Positions 7,299 to 16,139 of a DNA stretch of 64,000 nucleotides are shown piece after piece. Each line of letters starts with the position of its first letter. Position 1 is the first letter of the stretch. Source of the DNA: Bacteriovoracaceae bacterium UBA6153 (GTDB lineage: Bacteria > Bdellovibrionota > Bacteriovoracia > Bacteriovoracales > Bacteriovoracaceae); the NCBI GenBank assembly GCA_002428265.1, contig DIUR01000027.1, forward strand, positions 248,001 through 312,000, written 5' to 3'. The notes below the pieces were generated by a model. The model did no database searches. It was given only the letters and a program-made list of their open reading frames with translations, and was not told the origin of the DNA. Both the position numbers and the translations under genes were made by a program.

Positions 7299-8525
7299 TT
7301 ACATGTTAAGAGATTTTTTTAGATTAGCATCTAGTGCATCTAAGAATTGTTCAGTCGTTAAGTATTTGTCAGCTGTAACTTTGTCGCCGTAAATACAAAC
7401 CGCTAAATCTTTTGTCATCGCTCCAGACTCAACTGTCGCCACACAAACTTTTTCAAGAGTTTCTGTGAAGTGAGTAAGCTCAGGATTGTTATCAAGCTTA
7501 GCTCTGTGACCTAATCCTCTCGTCCATGCAAAGATAGAAGCGATTGGGTTAGTTGACGTTGGCTTTCCTTGTTGGTGCATTCTGTAGTGACGTGTAACAG
7601 TTCCGTGAGCAGCTTCAGCTTCCATCGTTTTTCCATCTGGAGTGATAAGAACTGAAGTCATAAGACCAAGAGAACCAAAACCTTGAGCAACAGTATCAGA
7701 CTGAACGTCACCGTCGTAGTTTTTACATGCCCAAACGAAATCTCCATTCCACTTAAGAGCTGAAGCGACCATATCGTCGATCAGTCTGTGTTCGTATGTG
7801 ATTCCTAGAGACTCGAATTTTTTCTTATAATCAGCTTGGTAGATTTCTTCGAAGATATCTTTGAAGCGACCATCGTACTTTTTAAGAATTGTGTTTTTTG
7901 AAGAGAAGTATAGAGGCCATTTTTTTGTCATCGCCATGTTGAAACATGAGTGAGCAAATCCTCTGATAGACTCATCTGTGTTGTACATAGCAAGAGCAAC
8001 ACCGTCGCCTTTGAAGTTATATACTTCCTTATGAATCTTTTCGCCGTTAGCACCTTCGAAAGTCATCGTTAACTTTCCTGGGCCTTTAGTAACGAAATCA
8101 GTTGCACGGTACTGGTCACCGAAAGCGTGACGGCCAATCATAATTGGCTTAGTCCAGTTAGGAACTAATCTTGGAACGTTTGAACAAATGATTGGCTCTC
8201 TAAAAACAGTTCCATCAAGAATATTTCTGATTGTACCGTTTGGAGACTTCCACATTTCTTTTAGTTTGAACTCTTTTACACGTTCTTCATCAGGAGTGAT
8301 CGTCGCACACTTGATACCAACGTTGTATTTTTTGATCGCTTCAGCAGCGTCTACAGTTACCTGATCGTTTGTCTGATCACGGTATTCCATTCCTAAGTCG
8401 AAATACTTAATTTCTACATCTAGGTAAGGGAGGATTAGTTTTTCTTTGATGAATTTCCAGATGATTCTGGTCATTTCATCGCCATCAAGCTCAACGACAG
8501 GGTTGGCAACTTTGATCTTCTTCAT
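7299..8525 (-). CDS. icd: Isocitrate dehydrogenase (NADP+), type II homodimeric
   Basis: 408 residues from the chosen start. Oxidatively decarboxylates isocitrate to 2-oxoglutarate in the TCA cycle. The sequence matches the eukaryote-like subfamily II: VVELDGDEMTRIIW at the N-terminus, KSPNGTIRNILDGTVFREPI for substrate binding, IIGRHAFGDQY-type loop, and EAEAAHGTVTRHYR with STNPIASIFAW at the C-terminal half. ATG at 8525 is preferred because AAGGA lies 8 bases upstream; in-frame ATGs at 8531 and 8567 give a non-homologous leader. It follows the receiver-like gene on the same strand with an 88-base gap. Confidence 0.95.
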   Translation of the reverse strand: MKKIKVANPVVELDGDEMTRIIWKFIKEKLILPYLDVEIKYFDLGMEYRDQTNDQVTVDAAEAIKKYNVGIKCATITPDEERVKEFKLKEMWKSPNGTIRNILDGTVFREPIICSNVPRLVPNWTKPIMIGRHAFGDQYRATDFVTKGPGKLTMTFEGANGEKIHKEVYNFKGDGVALAMYNTDESIRGFAHSCFNMAMTKKWPLYFSSKNTILKKYDGRFKDIFEEIYQADYKKKFESLGITYEHRLIDDMVASALKWNGDFVWACKNYDGDVQSDTVAQGFGSLGLMTSVLITPDGKTMEAEAAHGTVTRHYRMHQQGKPTSTNPIASIFAWTRGLGHRAKLDNNPELTHFTETLEKVCVATVESGAMTKDLAVCIYGDKVTADKYLTTEQFLDALDANLKKSLNM

Positions 8526-8613
8526 GCGCATATTCCTTATGGTGTTCACGTTGCTAAAATTTAGCAAATTCTATGGGAGGAATAGGGGCGAAGTCGATAT
8601 GCAGTGCCGTGAT

Positions 8614-9021
8614 TCAGGCAGCGTTTTGCTTGATAAGTGACATATATTTGTGAGCGCGCTCCAGGATGGGCTTAAAATTCTCAGTTTGCACCACATATTC
8701 GTTGGCGCCATTGAAAATCATGTCACAAATTTCTTCTTCATTATTATTTTTAGAGATGAAGAGAATAGGCATTTCAGATTTAGTTTTACTCATTCTGACC
8801 ATCGATATGGCCTCGGCCGCAGACATATCAGGCATGTCTTCATTGAAGATAATCATATTCACATCGCGATTTTTTTCTAAATAATTCAGAAGATGAAATC
8901 CGCCAGAAATGAACTCAACATCAAAGTTATCCAGTCGAAGTTTAGAGGCCAGGATGTTTCTGAAGCTCACGTTCTCGCTGAGAATAAGTACTTTAAATGT
9001 AAAACCCTTTATGATCGTCAT
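8614..9021 (-). CDS. Stand-alone receiver-like domain lacking the phospho-acceptor Asp
   Basis: 135 residues covering one CheY-like receiver fold and nothing else. Beta-1 acidic pocket is VLILSENV (one acidic residue at 16). In the beta-3 motif IIFNEDMPDM the residue four before the Pro is Asn60 (codon AAT) where an Asp is normally phosphorylated. Ser90 occupies the switch Thr position, and Gln112 replaces the conserved Lys before the usual Pro. It therefore looks like a phosphorylation-independent pseudo-receiver. It begins 3 bases after the stop of the large Cys-repeat protein gene, implying cotranscription. Confidence 0.8.
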   Translation of the reverse strand: MTIIKGFTFKVLILSENVSFRNILASKLRLDNFDVEFISGGFHLLNYLEKNRDVNMIIFNEDMPDMSAAEAISMVRMSKTKSEMPILFISKNNNEEEICDMIFNGANEYVVQTENFKPILERAHKYMSLIKQNAA

Positions 9022-9024
9022 ATT

Positions 9025-12000
9025 TTACCCGTAAGACTTTACTGCTTCGGTTACAAGTTTTTGAGCTTCATCATTTATTTTTTTCTGTTCTGCTTGAGTT
9101 TGAGGGACACCTTTAAACTTTGGAGTCAGAAGATAATTTTTAATATACTCTTCAGCTTCTTTTCCTTTTTTAGTCAGACGAACTTTTTCCCATTGAAGAG
9201 AGTCGCCACCATAAATAACTTTTGCAAAGAACTTAGTGACTCCGGACATATCATTGATCTGCCTCTGAATACTCATCTTAATGGCCTGCTCTCCGAAAGA
9301 AGGAGCATCAATAAGAAGCTTAACAACAGTGTCTTTAATGTTGGCCATATTGTTTTTGTAAGCTTGTCCCTGAAGGTCTTCACCATTGATAAGGGCAGGC
9401 TTCAGGATTTTATCCATAACAAGGCCCACGATTTTACTTCCTTCCGGAGAGCTAAAAATTTCTTCAAAGTTTTCTTTCTTTAAAAGAATACTTCTTAAAT
9501 CCTGAGGAACATCTTTATCAGAGATACCTGCCAGTGCATCTTTAACAGTTCCTCTGATGATGGCCTTTAGGAACTGATCGAGAGCGCCACTGCTGTATAA
9601 GAAATCCAACAGCTCATGTTTAGCTTTAGTTGTTGCCGCCACATCGTTGATGTCGACAGAAAGTTTTTTAATGATTCCATCTAACGTTTGTTTTGCGTTT
9701 TCAGGATTATATTCAATGTAGTGAGACAGAAGAACCGCGAGTGGTTTTACTGACGACTCGATATTTTCCTGCAGCTCAGGAGTGTAGGGTGAAGCTGGCA
9801 GAAGAGCACTTAGACATGGAAGGAAAGTCGCAAACTCTTCTTTGATCATTAACGTGGCCGCGTCTTTTTCTTCAGTAGACATCCATTGATTAATATTGCT
9901 TCTTACGAGTGACATACCACTTGCAGTCAACCCGTCAGTACAAATACTAAGTTTTGAAGTTAGACCATCGTTAATCGAGTAAACTTTTAATCCATCAAGA
10001 CATTGAGTGTATTTTAAAAGAGCATCGTCAATATTTTTCTGAGAGGCATTAAAGCCTTCAGTACCCAAGGCACCTTTAAGAAGATAATTTAATTTTAATG
10101 TTCCAAGTTGTTTTGCAAAACCAAGCGCGAAGTTTTTTGTACACTCATCAAGGTGAGCAGCTAGAGCTTCTCCCTCTAGTTTAGATTCAGTACATGCGAT
10201 GAATTGATCTTCAACTGGTTTTACTTCAGGAGGAAGTTTGTCAGTATTTAATTGTGCCTTCACTTCAGACTGACCGTAGTTAACAACAATTGTCTTCGTC
10301 GCATCTTTTTTCAAAGTATTAATACAGGCACTTTGATTTTCATTTTTGTTTAAGCATGTCTGGAAGTTACCAAGAAGCGAGCTTCTGATTTCATCGCGCT
10401 TGCTCTTCATGTTCATGCCCGGACGATCTTTAAGGTAGGTATCTAGTGACGAATTAATCTGGTCTCTACCAACAACAAGAGTAGTAGAAGAAGAGACTTT
10501 GTCAGAACATGTGTAAAGATTCTTTGTGTAATCAGAGATTGAGAACTCTTTTCCATTTTTAGTGTTAAGACATTCATCAAGAGATTTCTTAAATTGGTCT
10601 TCAACGATCTTTTTATCTTTGTCTTTGCCAGCATACATGTTGCCGGCACTCTTATTGAATTGAATATCACCAAAGAAGAAGGCAATTTTTTTAACAGAGC
10701 CTTTAATACAAGAGTTCACCTGATCCATGATGGGACCAGTTGACTTTTTATCGATACAGGCGCGGTTAGTTGCAGTCAGATCTTTTAGAAAGCTATCCAC
10801 TTGTGATTGAGTGACACCTAAAGCTTTAAGGCCTCCTGATTTTTCAAGGTAAGCATTTACTTCTTTTGTGAAACTTGTTTCTGCGATTTGTTTAGCGGCC
10901 TTTACTGTAAGAGCGTTACTACATTTTTCAAGTGTTTCATCACTTGGAGTTTCACCAATACATTTTGCAAATTCATCTTCTACCAGGTTTTTCACCATCG
11001 CATTTGTATCGGCAGCAGAAATGTTTCCTTCCGCAGTTGCTCTGATTTGGTGATTGGCCACTTTAAGAGCAACATTTCTGGTAAGTTTACCAGTACACTT
11101 ATCGAGTCTTTTTGAAAGATCATTTGATTCAGAAATATTACTTGGCAGGCCAGCATCAATACATTTTGCTAATTCAGCGACTGATGTTTTGTTTAATTCA
11201 CTTTTGCCAGGCATGTCGGCCGGGATAGCATCGTTAAGTTTGATCGTTGCGACCTTTTGAGAGAAGTCTACAATCGTTGAACGTAAGCATGCTTCGCGAG
11301 CTTTTTCGCTCTGGCGGTTATTCCAACACTTGTCCAGCATCTGAACACCTTCGTTTCCAGTTTTAACGGAAAGCGATTTGTCAGTCTTTAATGAGTTTTG
11401 CGCAGTCGACTTTAAAGTGTGCGCCACTACCTTATATGTCACTTCATTTGTAATCGTATTTTCACAAGGAGAGATATCAAGCATTCCATCAGCGCGTGCG
11501 CCTTTGGCCTTTTGTTCTTCGGCACACTTTTTAAACTGAGCACTTTTTTCAACTGATAATTTTTTTGCTTCAGCTGCACCGAAAGCTTCAATGATAGCTG
11601 GAGTAGTTGAGACTTTGTCTGAAACTAAAAGTGTTCCCGTGTTTTGTACCAGATTATCAATACAACCGAAAAACTGATCAGTGTAGCTGACTTTGCTGGC
11701 GGCATTGTTTCCAACAGCGTTGGCACATGTGCTGAATGCAGGCCATGCTAGCTTTTTGATTTCAGCAGCCTTTGCTTTAGATGATGCTTTTTCATTAATC
11801 GTTTTTGAAAGAGACTGATCTGTGACTTTTAAGACCCCTGTTTTCATGGTGGCAAGTGCACAGTTTTTTACATCAGCAGCAGTTGATTTTGTCTTAGCTA
11901 TACAGACCTTATAAAGAGCGGCCTGATCATTATTAAAAGGAGTTCTCTCATTTGCGGGTAGAGAAGAGCTTAAGCTGGCCCTTGAGAGCTCATAAACGAT

Positions 12001-12543
12001 ACCAATACCTGCACTTGGAACAAGGCTTGAGGCAAGTGCATCTATACAATGACTGGCATCGTACATAGCGTTTAGTGATTTAGTCACACAGCCTGTAAAT
12101 GGCTCGGTTAGTTTATTAACCCAAAGAGTTCTTCTCGCTGGATCAGTTACGCCTTCTTTTTCAAGAATTTTGTCTGCAAATTTTCCTATTAGATTTGTAC
12201 CAAGGTAGCCATAAAATCCAATCATGTTGTCATCTGTAACAGAAGGAAGATGTTTTCTAATTCCTTCTTGAACAACAGTCTTTACGAAGGCATCGAGTTC
12301 ACCTGGTTTGGAATAATAGCCAGAGAGATCACCATGAAATGGTTTAATTTTCGCTGCAACTTTTTTCTCAATATCAATACTAAGAGCACCGGCCAAAAAG
12401 GATTGGGTTTTAGATTTTACTGTTTGAGAAAATGAAGAATCCCTGTCGTAATCGACAGGTGTAATGAGCTTGATAGAGTCCAGCTCTCCAGCAATAGTAC
12501 AAATTGGCAATCCCGCCAGTAAAATTAACAGTAATTTTTTCAT
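9025..12543 (-). CDS. Giant exported protein built of Cys-pair helical repeats
   Basis: 1172 residues, no recognised family. A signal peptide (MKKLLLILLAGLPICTIAG) is followed by about a dozen degenerate units of roughly 70-80 residues spanning about 150-930. Each has an aromatic or Leu then x-x-C, a second Cys 14-28 residues later, and a Leu/Ala/Val amphipathic helix (for example FAKC ... EKCSNAL, FQTC ... SACINTL, YTQC ... SICTDGL). The cysteines would form one disulfide per unit in the periplasm or outside. The last 240 residues lack Cys and are helical. The first gene of a minus-strand group with the pseudo-receiver and icd; the 199-base gap to 12743 is a divergent promoter region. Confidence 0.8.
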   Translation of the reverse strand: MKKLLLILLAGLPICTIAGELDSIKLITPVDYDRDSSFSQTVKSKTQSFLAGALSIDIEKKVAAKIKPFHGDLSGYYSKPGELDAFVKTVVQEGIRKHLPSVTDDNMIGFYGYLGTNLIGKFADKILEKEGVTDPARRTLWVNKLTEPFTGCVTKSLNAMYDASHCIDALASSLVPSAGIGIVYELSRASLSSSLPANERTPFNNDQAALYKVCIAKTKSTAADVKNCALATMKTGVLKVTDQSLSKTINEKASSKAKAAEIKKLAWPAFSTCANAVGNNAASKVSYTDQFFGCIDNLVQNTGTLLVSDKVSTTPAIIEAFGAAEAKKLSVEKSAQFKKCAEEQKAKGARADGMLDISPCENTITNEVTYKVVAHTLKSTAQNSLKTDKSLSVKTGNEGVQMLDKCWNNRQSEKAREACLRSTIVDFSQKVATIKLNDAIPADMPGKSELNKTSVAELAKCIDAGLPSNISESNDLSKRLDKCTGKLTRNVALKVANHQIRATAEGNISAADTNAMVKNLVEDEFAKCIGETPSDETLEKCSNALTVKAAKQIAETSFTKEVNAYLEKSGGLKALGVTQSQVDSFLKDLTATNRACIDKKSTGPIMDQVNSCIKGSVKKIAFFFGDIQFNKSAGNMYAGKDKDKKIVEDQFKKSLDECLNTKNGKEFSISDYTKNLYTCSDKVSSSTTLVVGRDQINSSLDTYLKDRPGMNMKSKRDEIRSSLLGNFQTCLNKNENQSACINTLKKDATKTIVVNYGQSEVKAQLNTDKLPPEVKPVEDQFIACTESKLEGEALAAHLDECTKNFALGFAKQLGTLKLNYLLKGALGTEGFNASQKNIDDALLKYTQCLDGLKVYSINDGLTSKLSICTDGLTASGMSLVRSNINQWMSTEEKDAATLMIKEEFATFLPCLSALLPASPYTPELQENIESSVKPLAVLLSHYIEYNPENAKQTLDGIIKKLSVDINDVAATTKAKHELLDFLYSSGALDQFLKAIIRGTVKDALAGISDKDVPQDLRSILLKKENFEEIFSSPEGSKIVGLVMDKILKPALINGEDLQGQAYKNNMANIKDTVVKLLIDAPSFGEQAIKMSIQRQINDMSGVTKFFAKVIYGGDSLQWEKVRLTKKGKEAEEYIKNYLLTPKFKGVPQTQAEQKKINDEAQKLVTEAVKSYG

Positions 12544-12644
12544 GGTCTATTCCTTAAGATCCTTCTCCATGGTTTAACGGCATATCCAGATCCAACCTTT
12601 AAAATTTTGGGCCTGTTGCGACTAATTTTCTTTACCTGAAGAAA

Positions 12645-12674
12645 ATACTTACAGTTGAGCAAAACGGTCGACTA
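12645..12674. promoter_or_regulatory. Conserved upstream block shared with the paralogue (copy 1)
   Basis: ATACTTACAGTTGAGC then about 6 bases and GTCGACTA lie about 70 bases upstream of the lipoprotein start. Nearly the same block precedes the second paralogue at 13764-13795. The spacing to each start (70-75 bases) is similar, pointing to a common promoter or operator. It may also serve the divergent gene at 12543. Confidence 0.55.
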
Positions 12675-12742
12675 AATAAATTACTAGTGTTACTTAGGGT
12701 TACAAATAGTCGAGTATTCGACACAGCTTCCAGAGGGGTTTT

Positions 12743-13603
12743 ATGAAAAACATGTTCTTAAAAGTATCTATGTTATCTATGCTTTTGGCTCTTGCTAGCT
12801 GCGGCGGCGGCGGTGGTGGAAGTGTTAGCGTTGGTGGTGGTTCAACTTATGGAACTTACCAATCTCCATACATCTTAGCTTCTGAGTTCGTAAATTCACT
12901 TAACAATGTTGATGGAACTTATTCATCTCGTGTTGAGCTTTATTCAAATGAAACTCTTAGATCTAGAGTTCCAGGTCAAGACGATTGGTTCGTTATCTAC
13001 GATGCTAAATTTTCTGAGTACAAAGCAGTCAGTCTTCAGTACATTCGTTCAGTTGTTTATTATGACTATTACTCAAACAACAATGCTGTTGCATCTGAGT
13101 TCAGAAAAATCGAAAGAGACGATATCCTTTCTGGAAACGTAAACGGTGACCGTTACGGTAACGATTACGAAGTTGTTGATAGAGATTCTTCTGGAGACTA
13201 CGAAGGTAGACAATCAGGTTACCTATATGAAGACGAAGTTTCTACTTCTGACGTTTCTCTTCTTGCAAAAGAAGAAGAACAAAAAGCTTTCTTTGCAAAA
13301 GCTGCAAAAGTTTCTTTCGTATACAACGTAAGCATCGAGACATCTATGTCAATGATCACTCTAGGATCAAAGATGGAAAAAATGCTTTCACGTGCTAACG
13401 GTGAGCTAACTCAAGAAGACCAAGTTGCTCTTACAGGAGACATCAAGACTCTTACTGGTGTAACTCTTGAAGAGATCCAAAAAGCTGCTACAGACGCTTC
13501 TACTAAAGAAGATGTTCTAGCTAAAATTGCTGCTAAAATCGGAACGTCAGCTTCGAATTTAGAGCAAAGAGTTCTTCCAGAAGTTTTCGGTATCACTCTT
13601 TAA
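12743..13603 (+). CDS. Gly-rich-tether lipoprotein, paralogue A
   Basis: 286 residues, function unknown. The lipobox (LALASC, Cys20) is directly followed by a glycine tether (six Gly, then SVSVGGGS) and a folded domain of about 245 residues that shares most residues with the adjacent gene at 13868. Shared landmarks are ILASEFV, VDGTYSSRVELY, GQDDWFVIYDAKFSEYKAVS, a Tyr-rich VVYYDYYSNN, and the C-terminal SNLEQRVLPEVFGITL. A GAGGGG site lies 5 bases before the ATG. Codon use favours C-ending codons (GTA AAC, TTC), consistent with strong expression. Ends at its own terminator. Confidence 0.8.
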   Translation: MKNMFLKVSMLSMLLALASCGGGGGGSVSVGGGSTYGTYQSPYILASEFVNSLNNVDGTYSSRVELYSNETLRSRVPGQDDWFVIYDAKFSEYKAVSLQYIRSVVYYDYYSNNNAVASEFRKIERDDILSGNVNGDRYGNDYEVVDRDSSGDYEGRQSGYLYEDEVSTSDVSLLAKEEEQKAFFAKAAKVSFVYNVSIETSMSMITLGSKMEKMLSRANGELTQEDQVALTGDIKTLTGVTLEEIQKAATDASTKEDVLAKIAAKIGTSASNLEQRVLPEVFGITL

Positions 13604-13634
13604 TTAGCGTTTAAAAAACTAATGATAGAAACAA

Positions 13635-13664
13635 AGGGCCCGCTTAATAGCGGGCCTTTTTTTT
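13635..13664 (+). terminator. Intrinsic terminator after lipoprotein A
   Basis: GGCCCGCT (13637-13644) pairs with AGCGGGCC (13649-13656) around a TAAT loop, followed by eight T. Confidence 0.92.
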
Positions 13665-13692
13665 GCCCAAATGACTAGTTACCCGACTAAAT

Positions 13693-13748
13693 TGGTGTCA
13701 CATTGAAACTGAAAATGGGCCATCGGTATCACACTGATTCTGAAAAAA
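13693..13748 (+). repeat. Two ~25-bp direct repeats resembling IS21-family end repeats (remnant)
   Basis: TGGTGTCACATTGAAACTGA (from 13693) and TCGGTATCACACTGATTCTG (from 13723) are direct repeats, each ending in an A-run, offset by about 30 bases. They match the units on the minus strand at 6445-6494 in the TGGTGYCAC core. No transposase gene is present in this 264-base gap, which otherwise holds the terminator of lipoprotein A and the upstream block of lipoprotein B. Confidence 0.5.
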
Positions 13749-13763
13749 TCCAAATACTTATTA

Positions 13764-13795
13764 AATACTTACAAGTTGAGTGAAATGATCGACTA
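13764..13795 (+). promoter_or_regulatory. Conserved upstream block shared with the paralogue (copy 2)
   Basis: ATACTTACAAGTTGAG, then about 9 bases and TCGACTA, match the block at 12645-12674 upstream of lipoprotein A, with 72 bases to the ATG. It is retained although most surrounding intergenic sequence has diverged, so it is likely functional. Confidence 0.55.
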
Positions 13796-13867
13796 TTTTT
13801 TTAACCCCTGTTACAAATCATTTATAGGTCGGTCTTAACGACAATCTCTTAGGGGGGGATTACAAAT

Positions 13868-14776
13868 ATGAAAACACTTTTAAAACTTTCTGCACTTGCT
13901 CTATTAACAACACTTGCTAGCTGCGGTGGCGGCGGTGGCGGAGGCGGTGGTGTATATTATCCACCAACAACTCCAACGACTCCAACAGGACCATCAACTC
14001 CAACAACTCCAACATCTACGTATGGACAGTATTCTTCAGCAAACATCCTTGCTTCAGAGTTCGTGTCATCACTTAACTCTGTAGATGGAACTTATTCATC
14101 TCGTGTTGAGCTTTATACTAATGAGACATTAAGATCACAGGCCGCTGGGCAAGATGACTGGTTCGTTATCTACGATGCTAAGTTCAGCGAATATAAGGCC
14201 GTAAGCCTTCAATACGTACGTTCAATCGTTTATTACGATTACTACTCAAATAACAAAGCAGTAGCTTCAGAGTTCAGAGATATCGAGCATGATGATATCG
14301 TAGGTGGAAACCTGAATGGGGACCGTTACGGAAATGATTACGAAGTCGTTCAGAGAGAAACTTCAGGGTACTACGTAGGACAACAATCAGGTTACCTATA
14401 TGAAGATGAAGTTTCTTCAACAGACGTCTCTCTTCTTGCAAAAGAGTCTGAGCAAAAAAGATTCTTCGCAAAAGCAGCTAAGGTATCTTTCGTATACAAC
14501 GTAAGCCTAGAGACATCTATGTCAATGGTAACACTTGGATCGAAAATCGAAAAAATGATGTCTAGAGCAAACGGTGAATTAACGGGGGAAGATCAATTAG
14601 CTCTACTTGGAGATATGAAAACTCTTACAGGTGTTAGCCTAGAAGAAATCCAAAAAGCAGCAGTCGATTCATCAGCTAAAGAAGATGTTATCGCTAAAAT
14701 CGCTGACAAACTTGGAACATCAGCATCTAACCTAGAACAAAGAGTTCTTCCTGAAGTTTTCGGGATCACTCTTTAA
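13868..14776 (+). CDS. Gly-rich-tether lipoprotein, paralogue B
   Basis: 302 residues; tandem duplicate of the gene at 12743. The lipobox (TTLASC, Cys20) is followed by an eight-Gly tether and then a Pro/Thr linker (repeats of TPTTP) absent from paralogue A, which lengthens the reach from the membrane by about 16 residues. The folded domain is closely similar over its full length, including GQDDWFVIYDAKFSEYKAVS and the identical C-terminus VLPEVFGITL. A run of seven G serves as ribosome site about 9 bases before the ATG. The long tether suggests display beyond the outer membrane, but the role is unknown. Confidence 0.8.
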   Translation: MKTLLKLSALALLTTLASCGGGGGGGGGVYYPPTTPTTPTGPSTPTTPTSTYGQYSSANILASEFVSSLNSVDGTYSSRVELYTNETLRSQAAGQDDWFVIYDAKFSEYKAVSLQYVRSIVYYDYYSNNKAVASEFRDIEHDDIVGGNLNGDRYGNDYEVVQRETSGYYVGQQSGYLYEDEVSSTDVSLLAKESEQKRFFAKAAKVSFVYNVSLETSMSMVTLGSKIEKMMSRANGELTGEDQLALLGDMKTLTGVSLEEIQKAAVDSSAKEDVIAKIADKLGTSASNLEQRVLPEVFGITL

Positions 14777-14804
14777 GGTATCGCAGGATTTGTGAATACT
14801 AATA

Positions 14805-14838
14805 AAAGGCCCTCGCTTCATATGCGAGGGCCTTTTTG
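14805..14838 (+). terminator. Intrinsic terminator after lipoprotein B
   Basis: GGCCCTCGC (14808-14816) pairs with GCGAGGGCC (14824-14832) over a 7-base loop and is followed by five T. Confidence 0.9.
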
Positions 14839-14925
14839 TGTCTGGATTTGAAATTTTTACCTACTGCCTTCTCTGAGTGTTTCTAAATAGGATATGACCC
14901 GAGTAACTTTATTTGGGGTCATCTT

Positions 14926-16125
14926 ATGTTTAAAATATTCACTTCTCTTGTTATGGGTTTAGTGCTGACAACAGCGGCCCAAGCCTCTTACATTGTCGCT
15001 TCATTTAATACTCCGGACATGAATCCAAATCGCCCGACCAGAATTATGGTCGCTGGTAGCGGTGATGATTTAGGACTTCTGTTTCAGGAAGTTGCAAAAG
15101 CTAAGGCACTAAAATACTCTGAACAAAATCCAGGTGAGCAAATTCTTTTTATTGCTGCCAATGAAAAAGAGCTCGGAAGTGAGTGGGCCTTAAAAAAATG
15201 GGGATTCAAAATACTAAAGACTAATAAATCAACTCTCGATGGCCAGGTATTTATCAATGAATTAACTCCGTTCAAAAAAATTCTTTCTCTTGATATTTTC
15301 AGTCATAGCTCAGTTCAATTCGGAGTTCACCTGGAAGGAAGAGGAAACAGACTTAATGAAAAAACGAAAGGCCTTGAAGTTTTAAAAGGAAACTTCATGA
15401 AAGATTCATTCGTTTACCTTCATGGGTGTAACTCAGGATTCTCACTAGCGCCATTTTTATCAAATATTTGGGGGATTCCAGTTGCGGGCTCAATGACTTC
15501 AACAAATTTTCAAAAACTTCACTCTGATGGAAACTTCTATTTAAGTGAAGAGGGTTTTGCACCAAACTCTGACTGGGCAAAAGAAAATTCACTTTCAAAT
15601 AATACGACAACTGAATGTTCTGAAGGAACATGTCAGAGGCTTAAGCCGGATAATACTCCTTACTCAGGCTTCTGGGGATCTTACAGAGAAGGTGGACTTC
15701 CATTTTATAAATTCTTTTGTGTGAAAAACTCTGCTGAAGACTGTACAAGAGTTATGGCAAAATCACTATTGTCTCACTCACTAATCGTGAACGTGAAAAA
15801 AGACTCTTCACTGGAAGAATACAAAAAAGCTGTGGTTGATTTTCTTTGTCCTGTGAGCTCGAAGAAAGATTTAAGAGGTGAGTGTCAGGCAAAGCTTGAG
15901 GAAGCACTTGTGACTCAAGATATGACTTATAACCCATTTTCTCGCCCGCAAGTTGAGTGTGATTTTAAGAGTTGTAAGGCCGAAGTCAGCTGTGACAAAG
16001 TTCTCTTCACTGGCTTTGCAAAGCCAGGAACATGTGGTCTTAAAAACAACGCGAAATCTCCTGCTACAACTCTTGTTCGTGAATACATTGCCTACCTGAA
16101 GGGTTTCTCATCTCTGTCAAAATAA
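14926..16125 (+). CDS. Exported protein with caspase-fold-like (clan CD) His and Cys motifs
   Basis: 399 residues. A signal peptide (MFKIFTSLVMGLVLTTAAQAS) precedes a domain resembling clan CD cysteine peptidases such as CHAT or C80: a beta-strand ending in SLDIFSHSS with candidate catalytic His127, then FVYLHGCNSGF with candidate Cys168, followed by PVAGSM. This His to Gly-Cys-x-Ser-Gly spacing of about 40 residues is typical of the fold, although Ser replaces the usual Gly after His. The C-terminal third is Cys-rich (about nine Cys), suggesting disulfides outside the cytoplasm. Two larger exported proteins, one a subtilase, follow. No family name is certain. Confidence 0.6.
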   Translation: MFKIFTSLVMGLVLTTAAQASYIVASFNTPDMNPNRPTRIMVAGSGDDLGLLFQEVAKAKALKYSEQNPGEQILFIAANEKELGSEWALKKWGFKILKTNKSTLDGQVFINELTPFKKILSLDIFSHSSVQFGVHLEGRGNRLNEKTKGLEVLKGNFMKDSFVYLHGCNSGFSLAPFLSNIWGIPVAGSMTSTNFQKLHSDGNFYLSEEGFAPNSDWAKENSLSNNTTTECSEGTCQRLKPDNTPYSGFWGSYREGGLPFYKFFCVKNSAEDCTRVMAKSLLSHSLIVNVKKDSSLEEYKKAVVDFLCPVSSKKDLRGECQAKLEEALVTQDMTYNPFSRPQVECDFKSCKAEVSCDKVLFTGFAKPGTCGLKNNAKSPATTLVREYIAYLKGFSSLSK

Positions 16126-16139
16126 GCTGAATAATCTTT

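Noticed and set aside
8893..9483. 196-codon plus-strand frame opposite the pseudo-receiver and Cys-repeat genes
   Set aside because: It is antisense to two well-supported genes, has a Phe/Ser-rich composition typical of reverse-strand shadows and no ribosome site.
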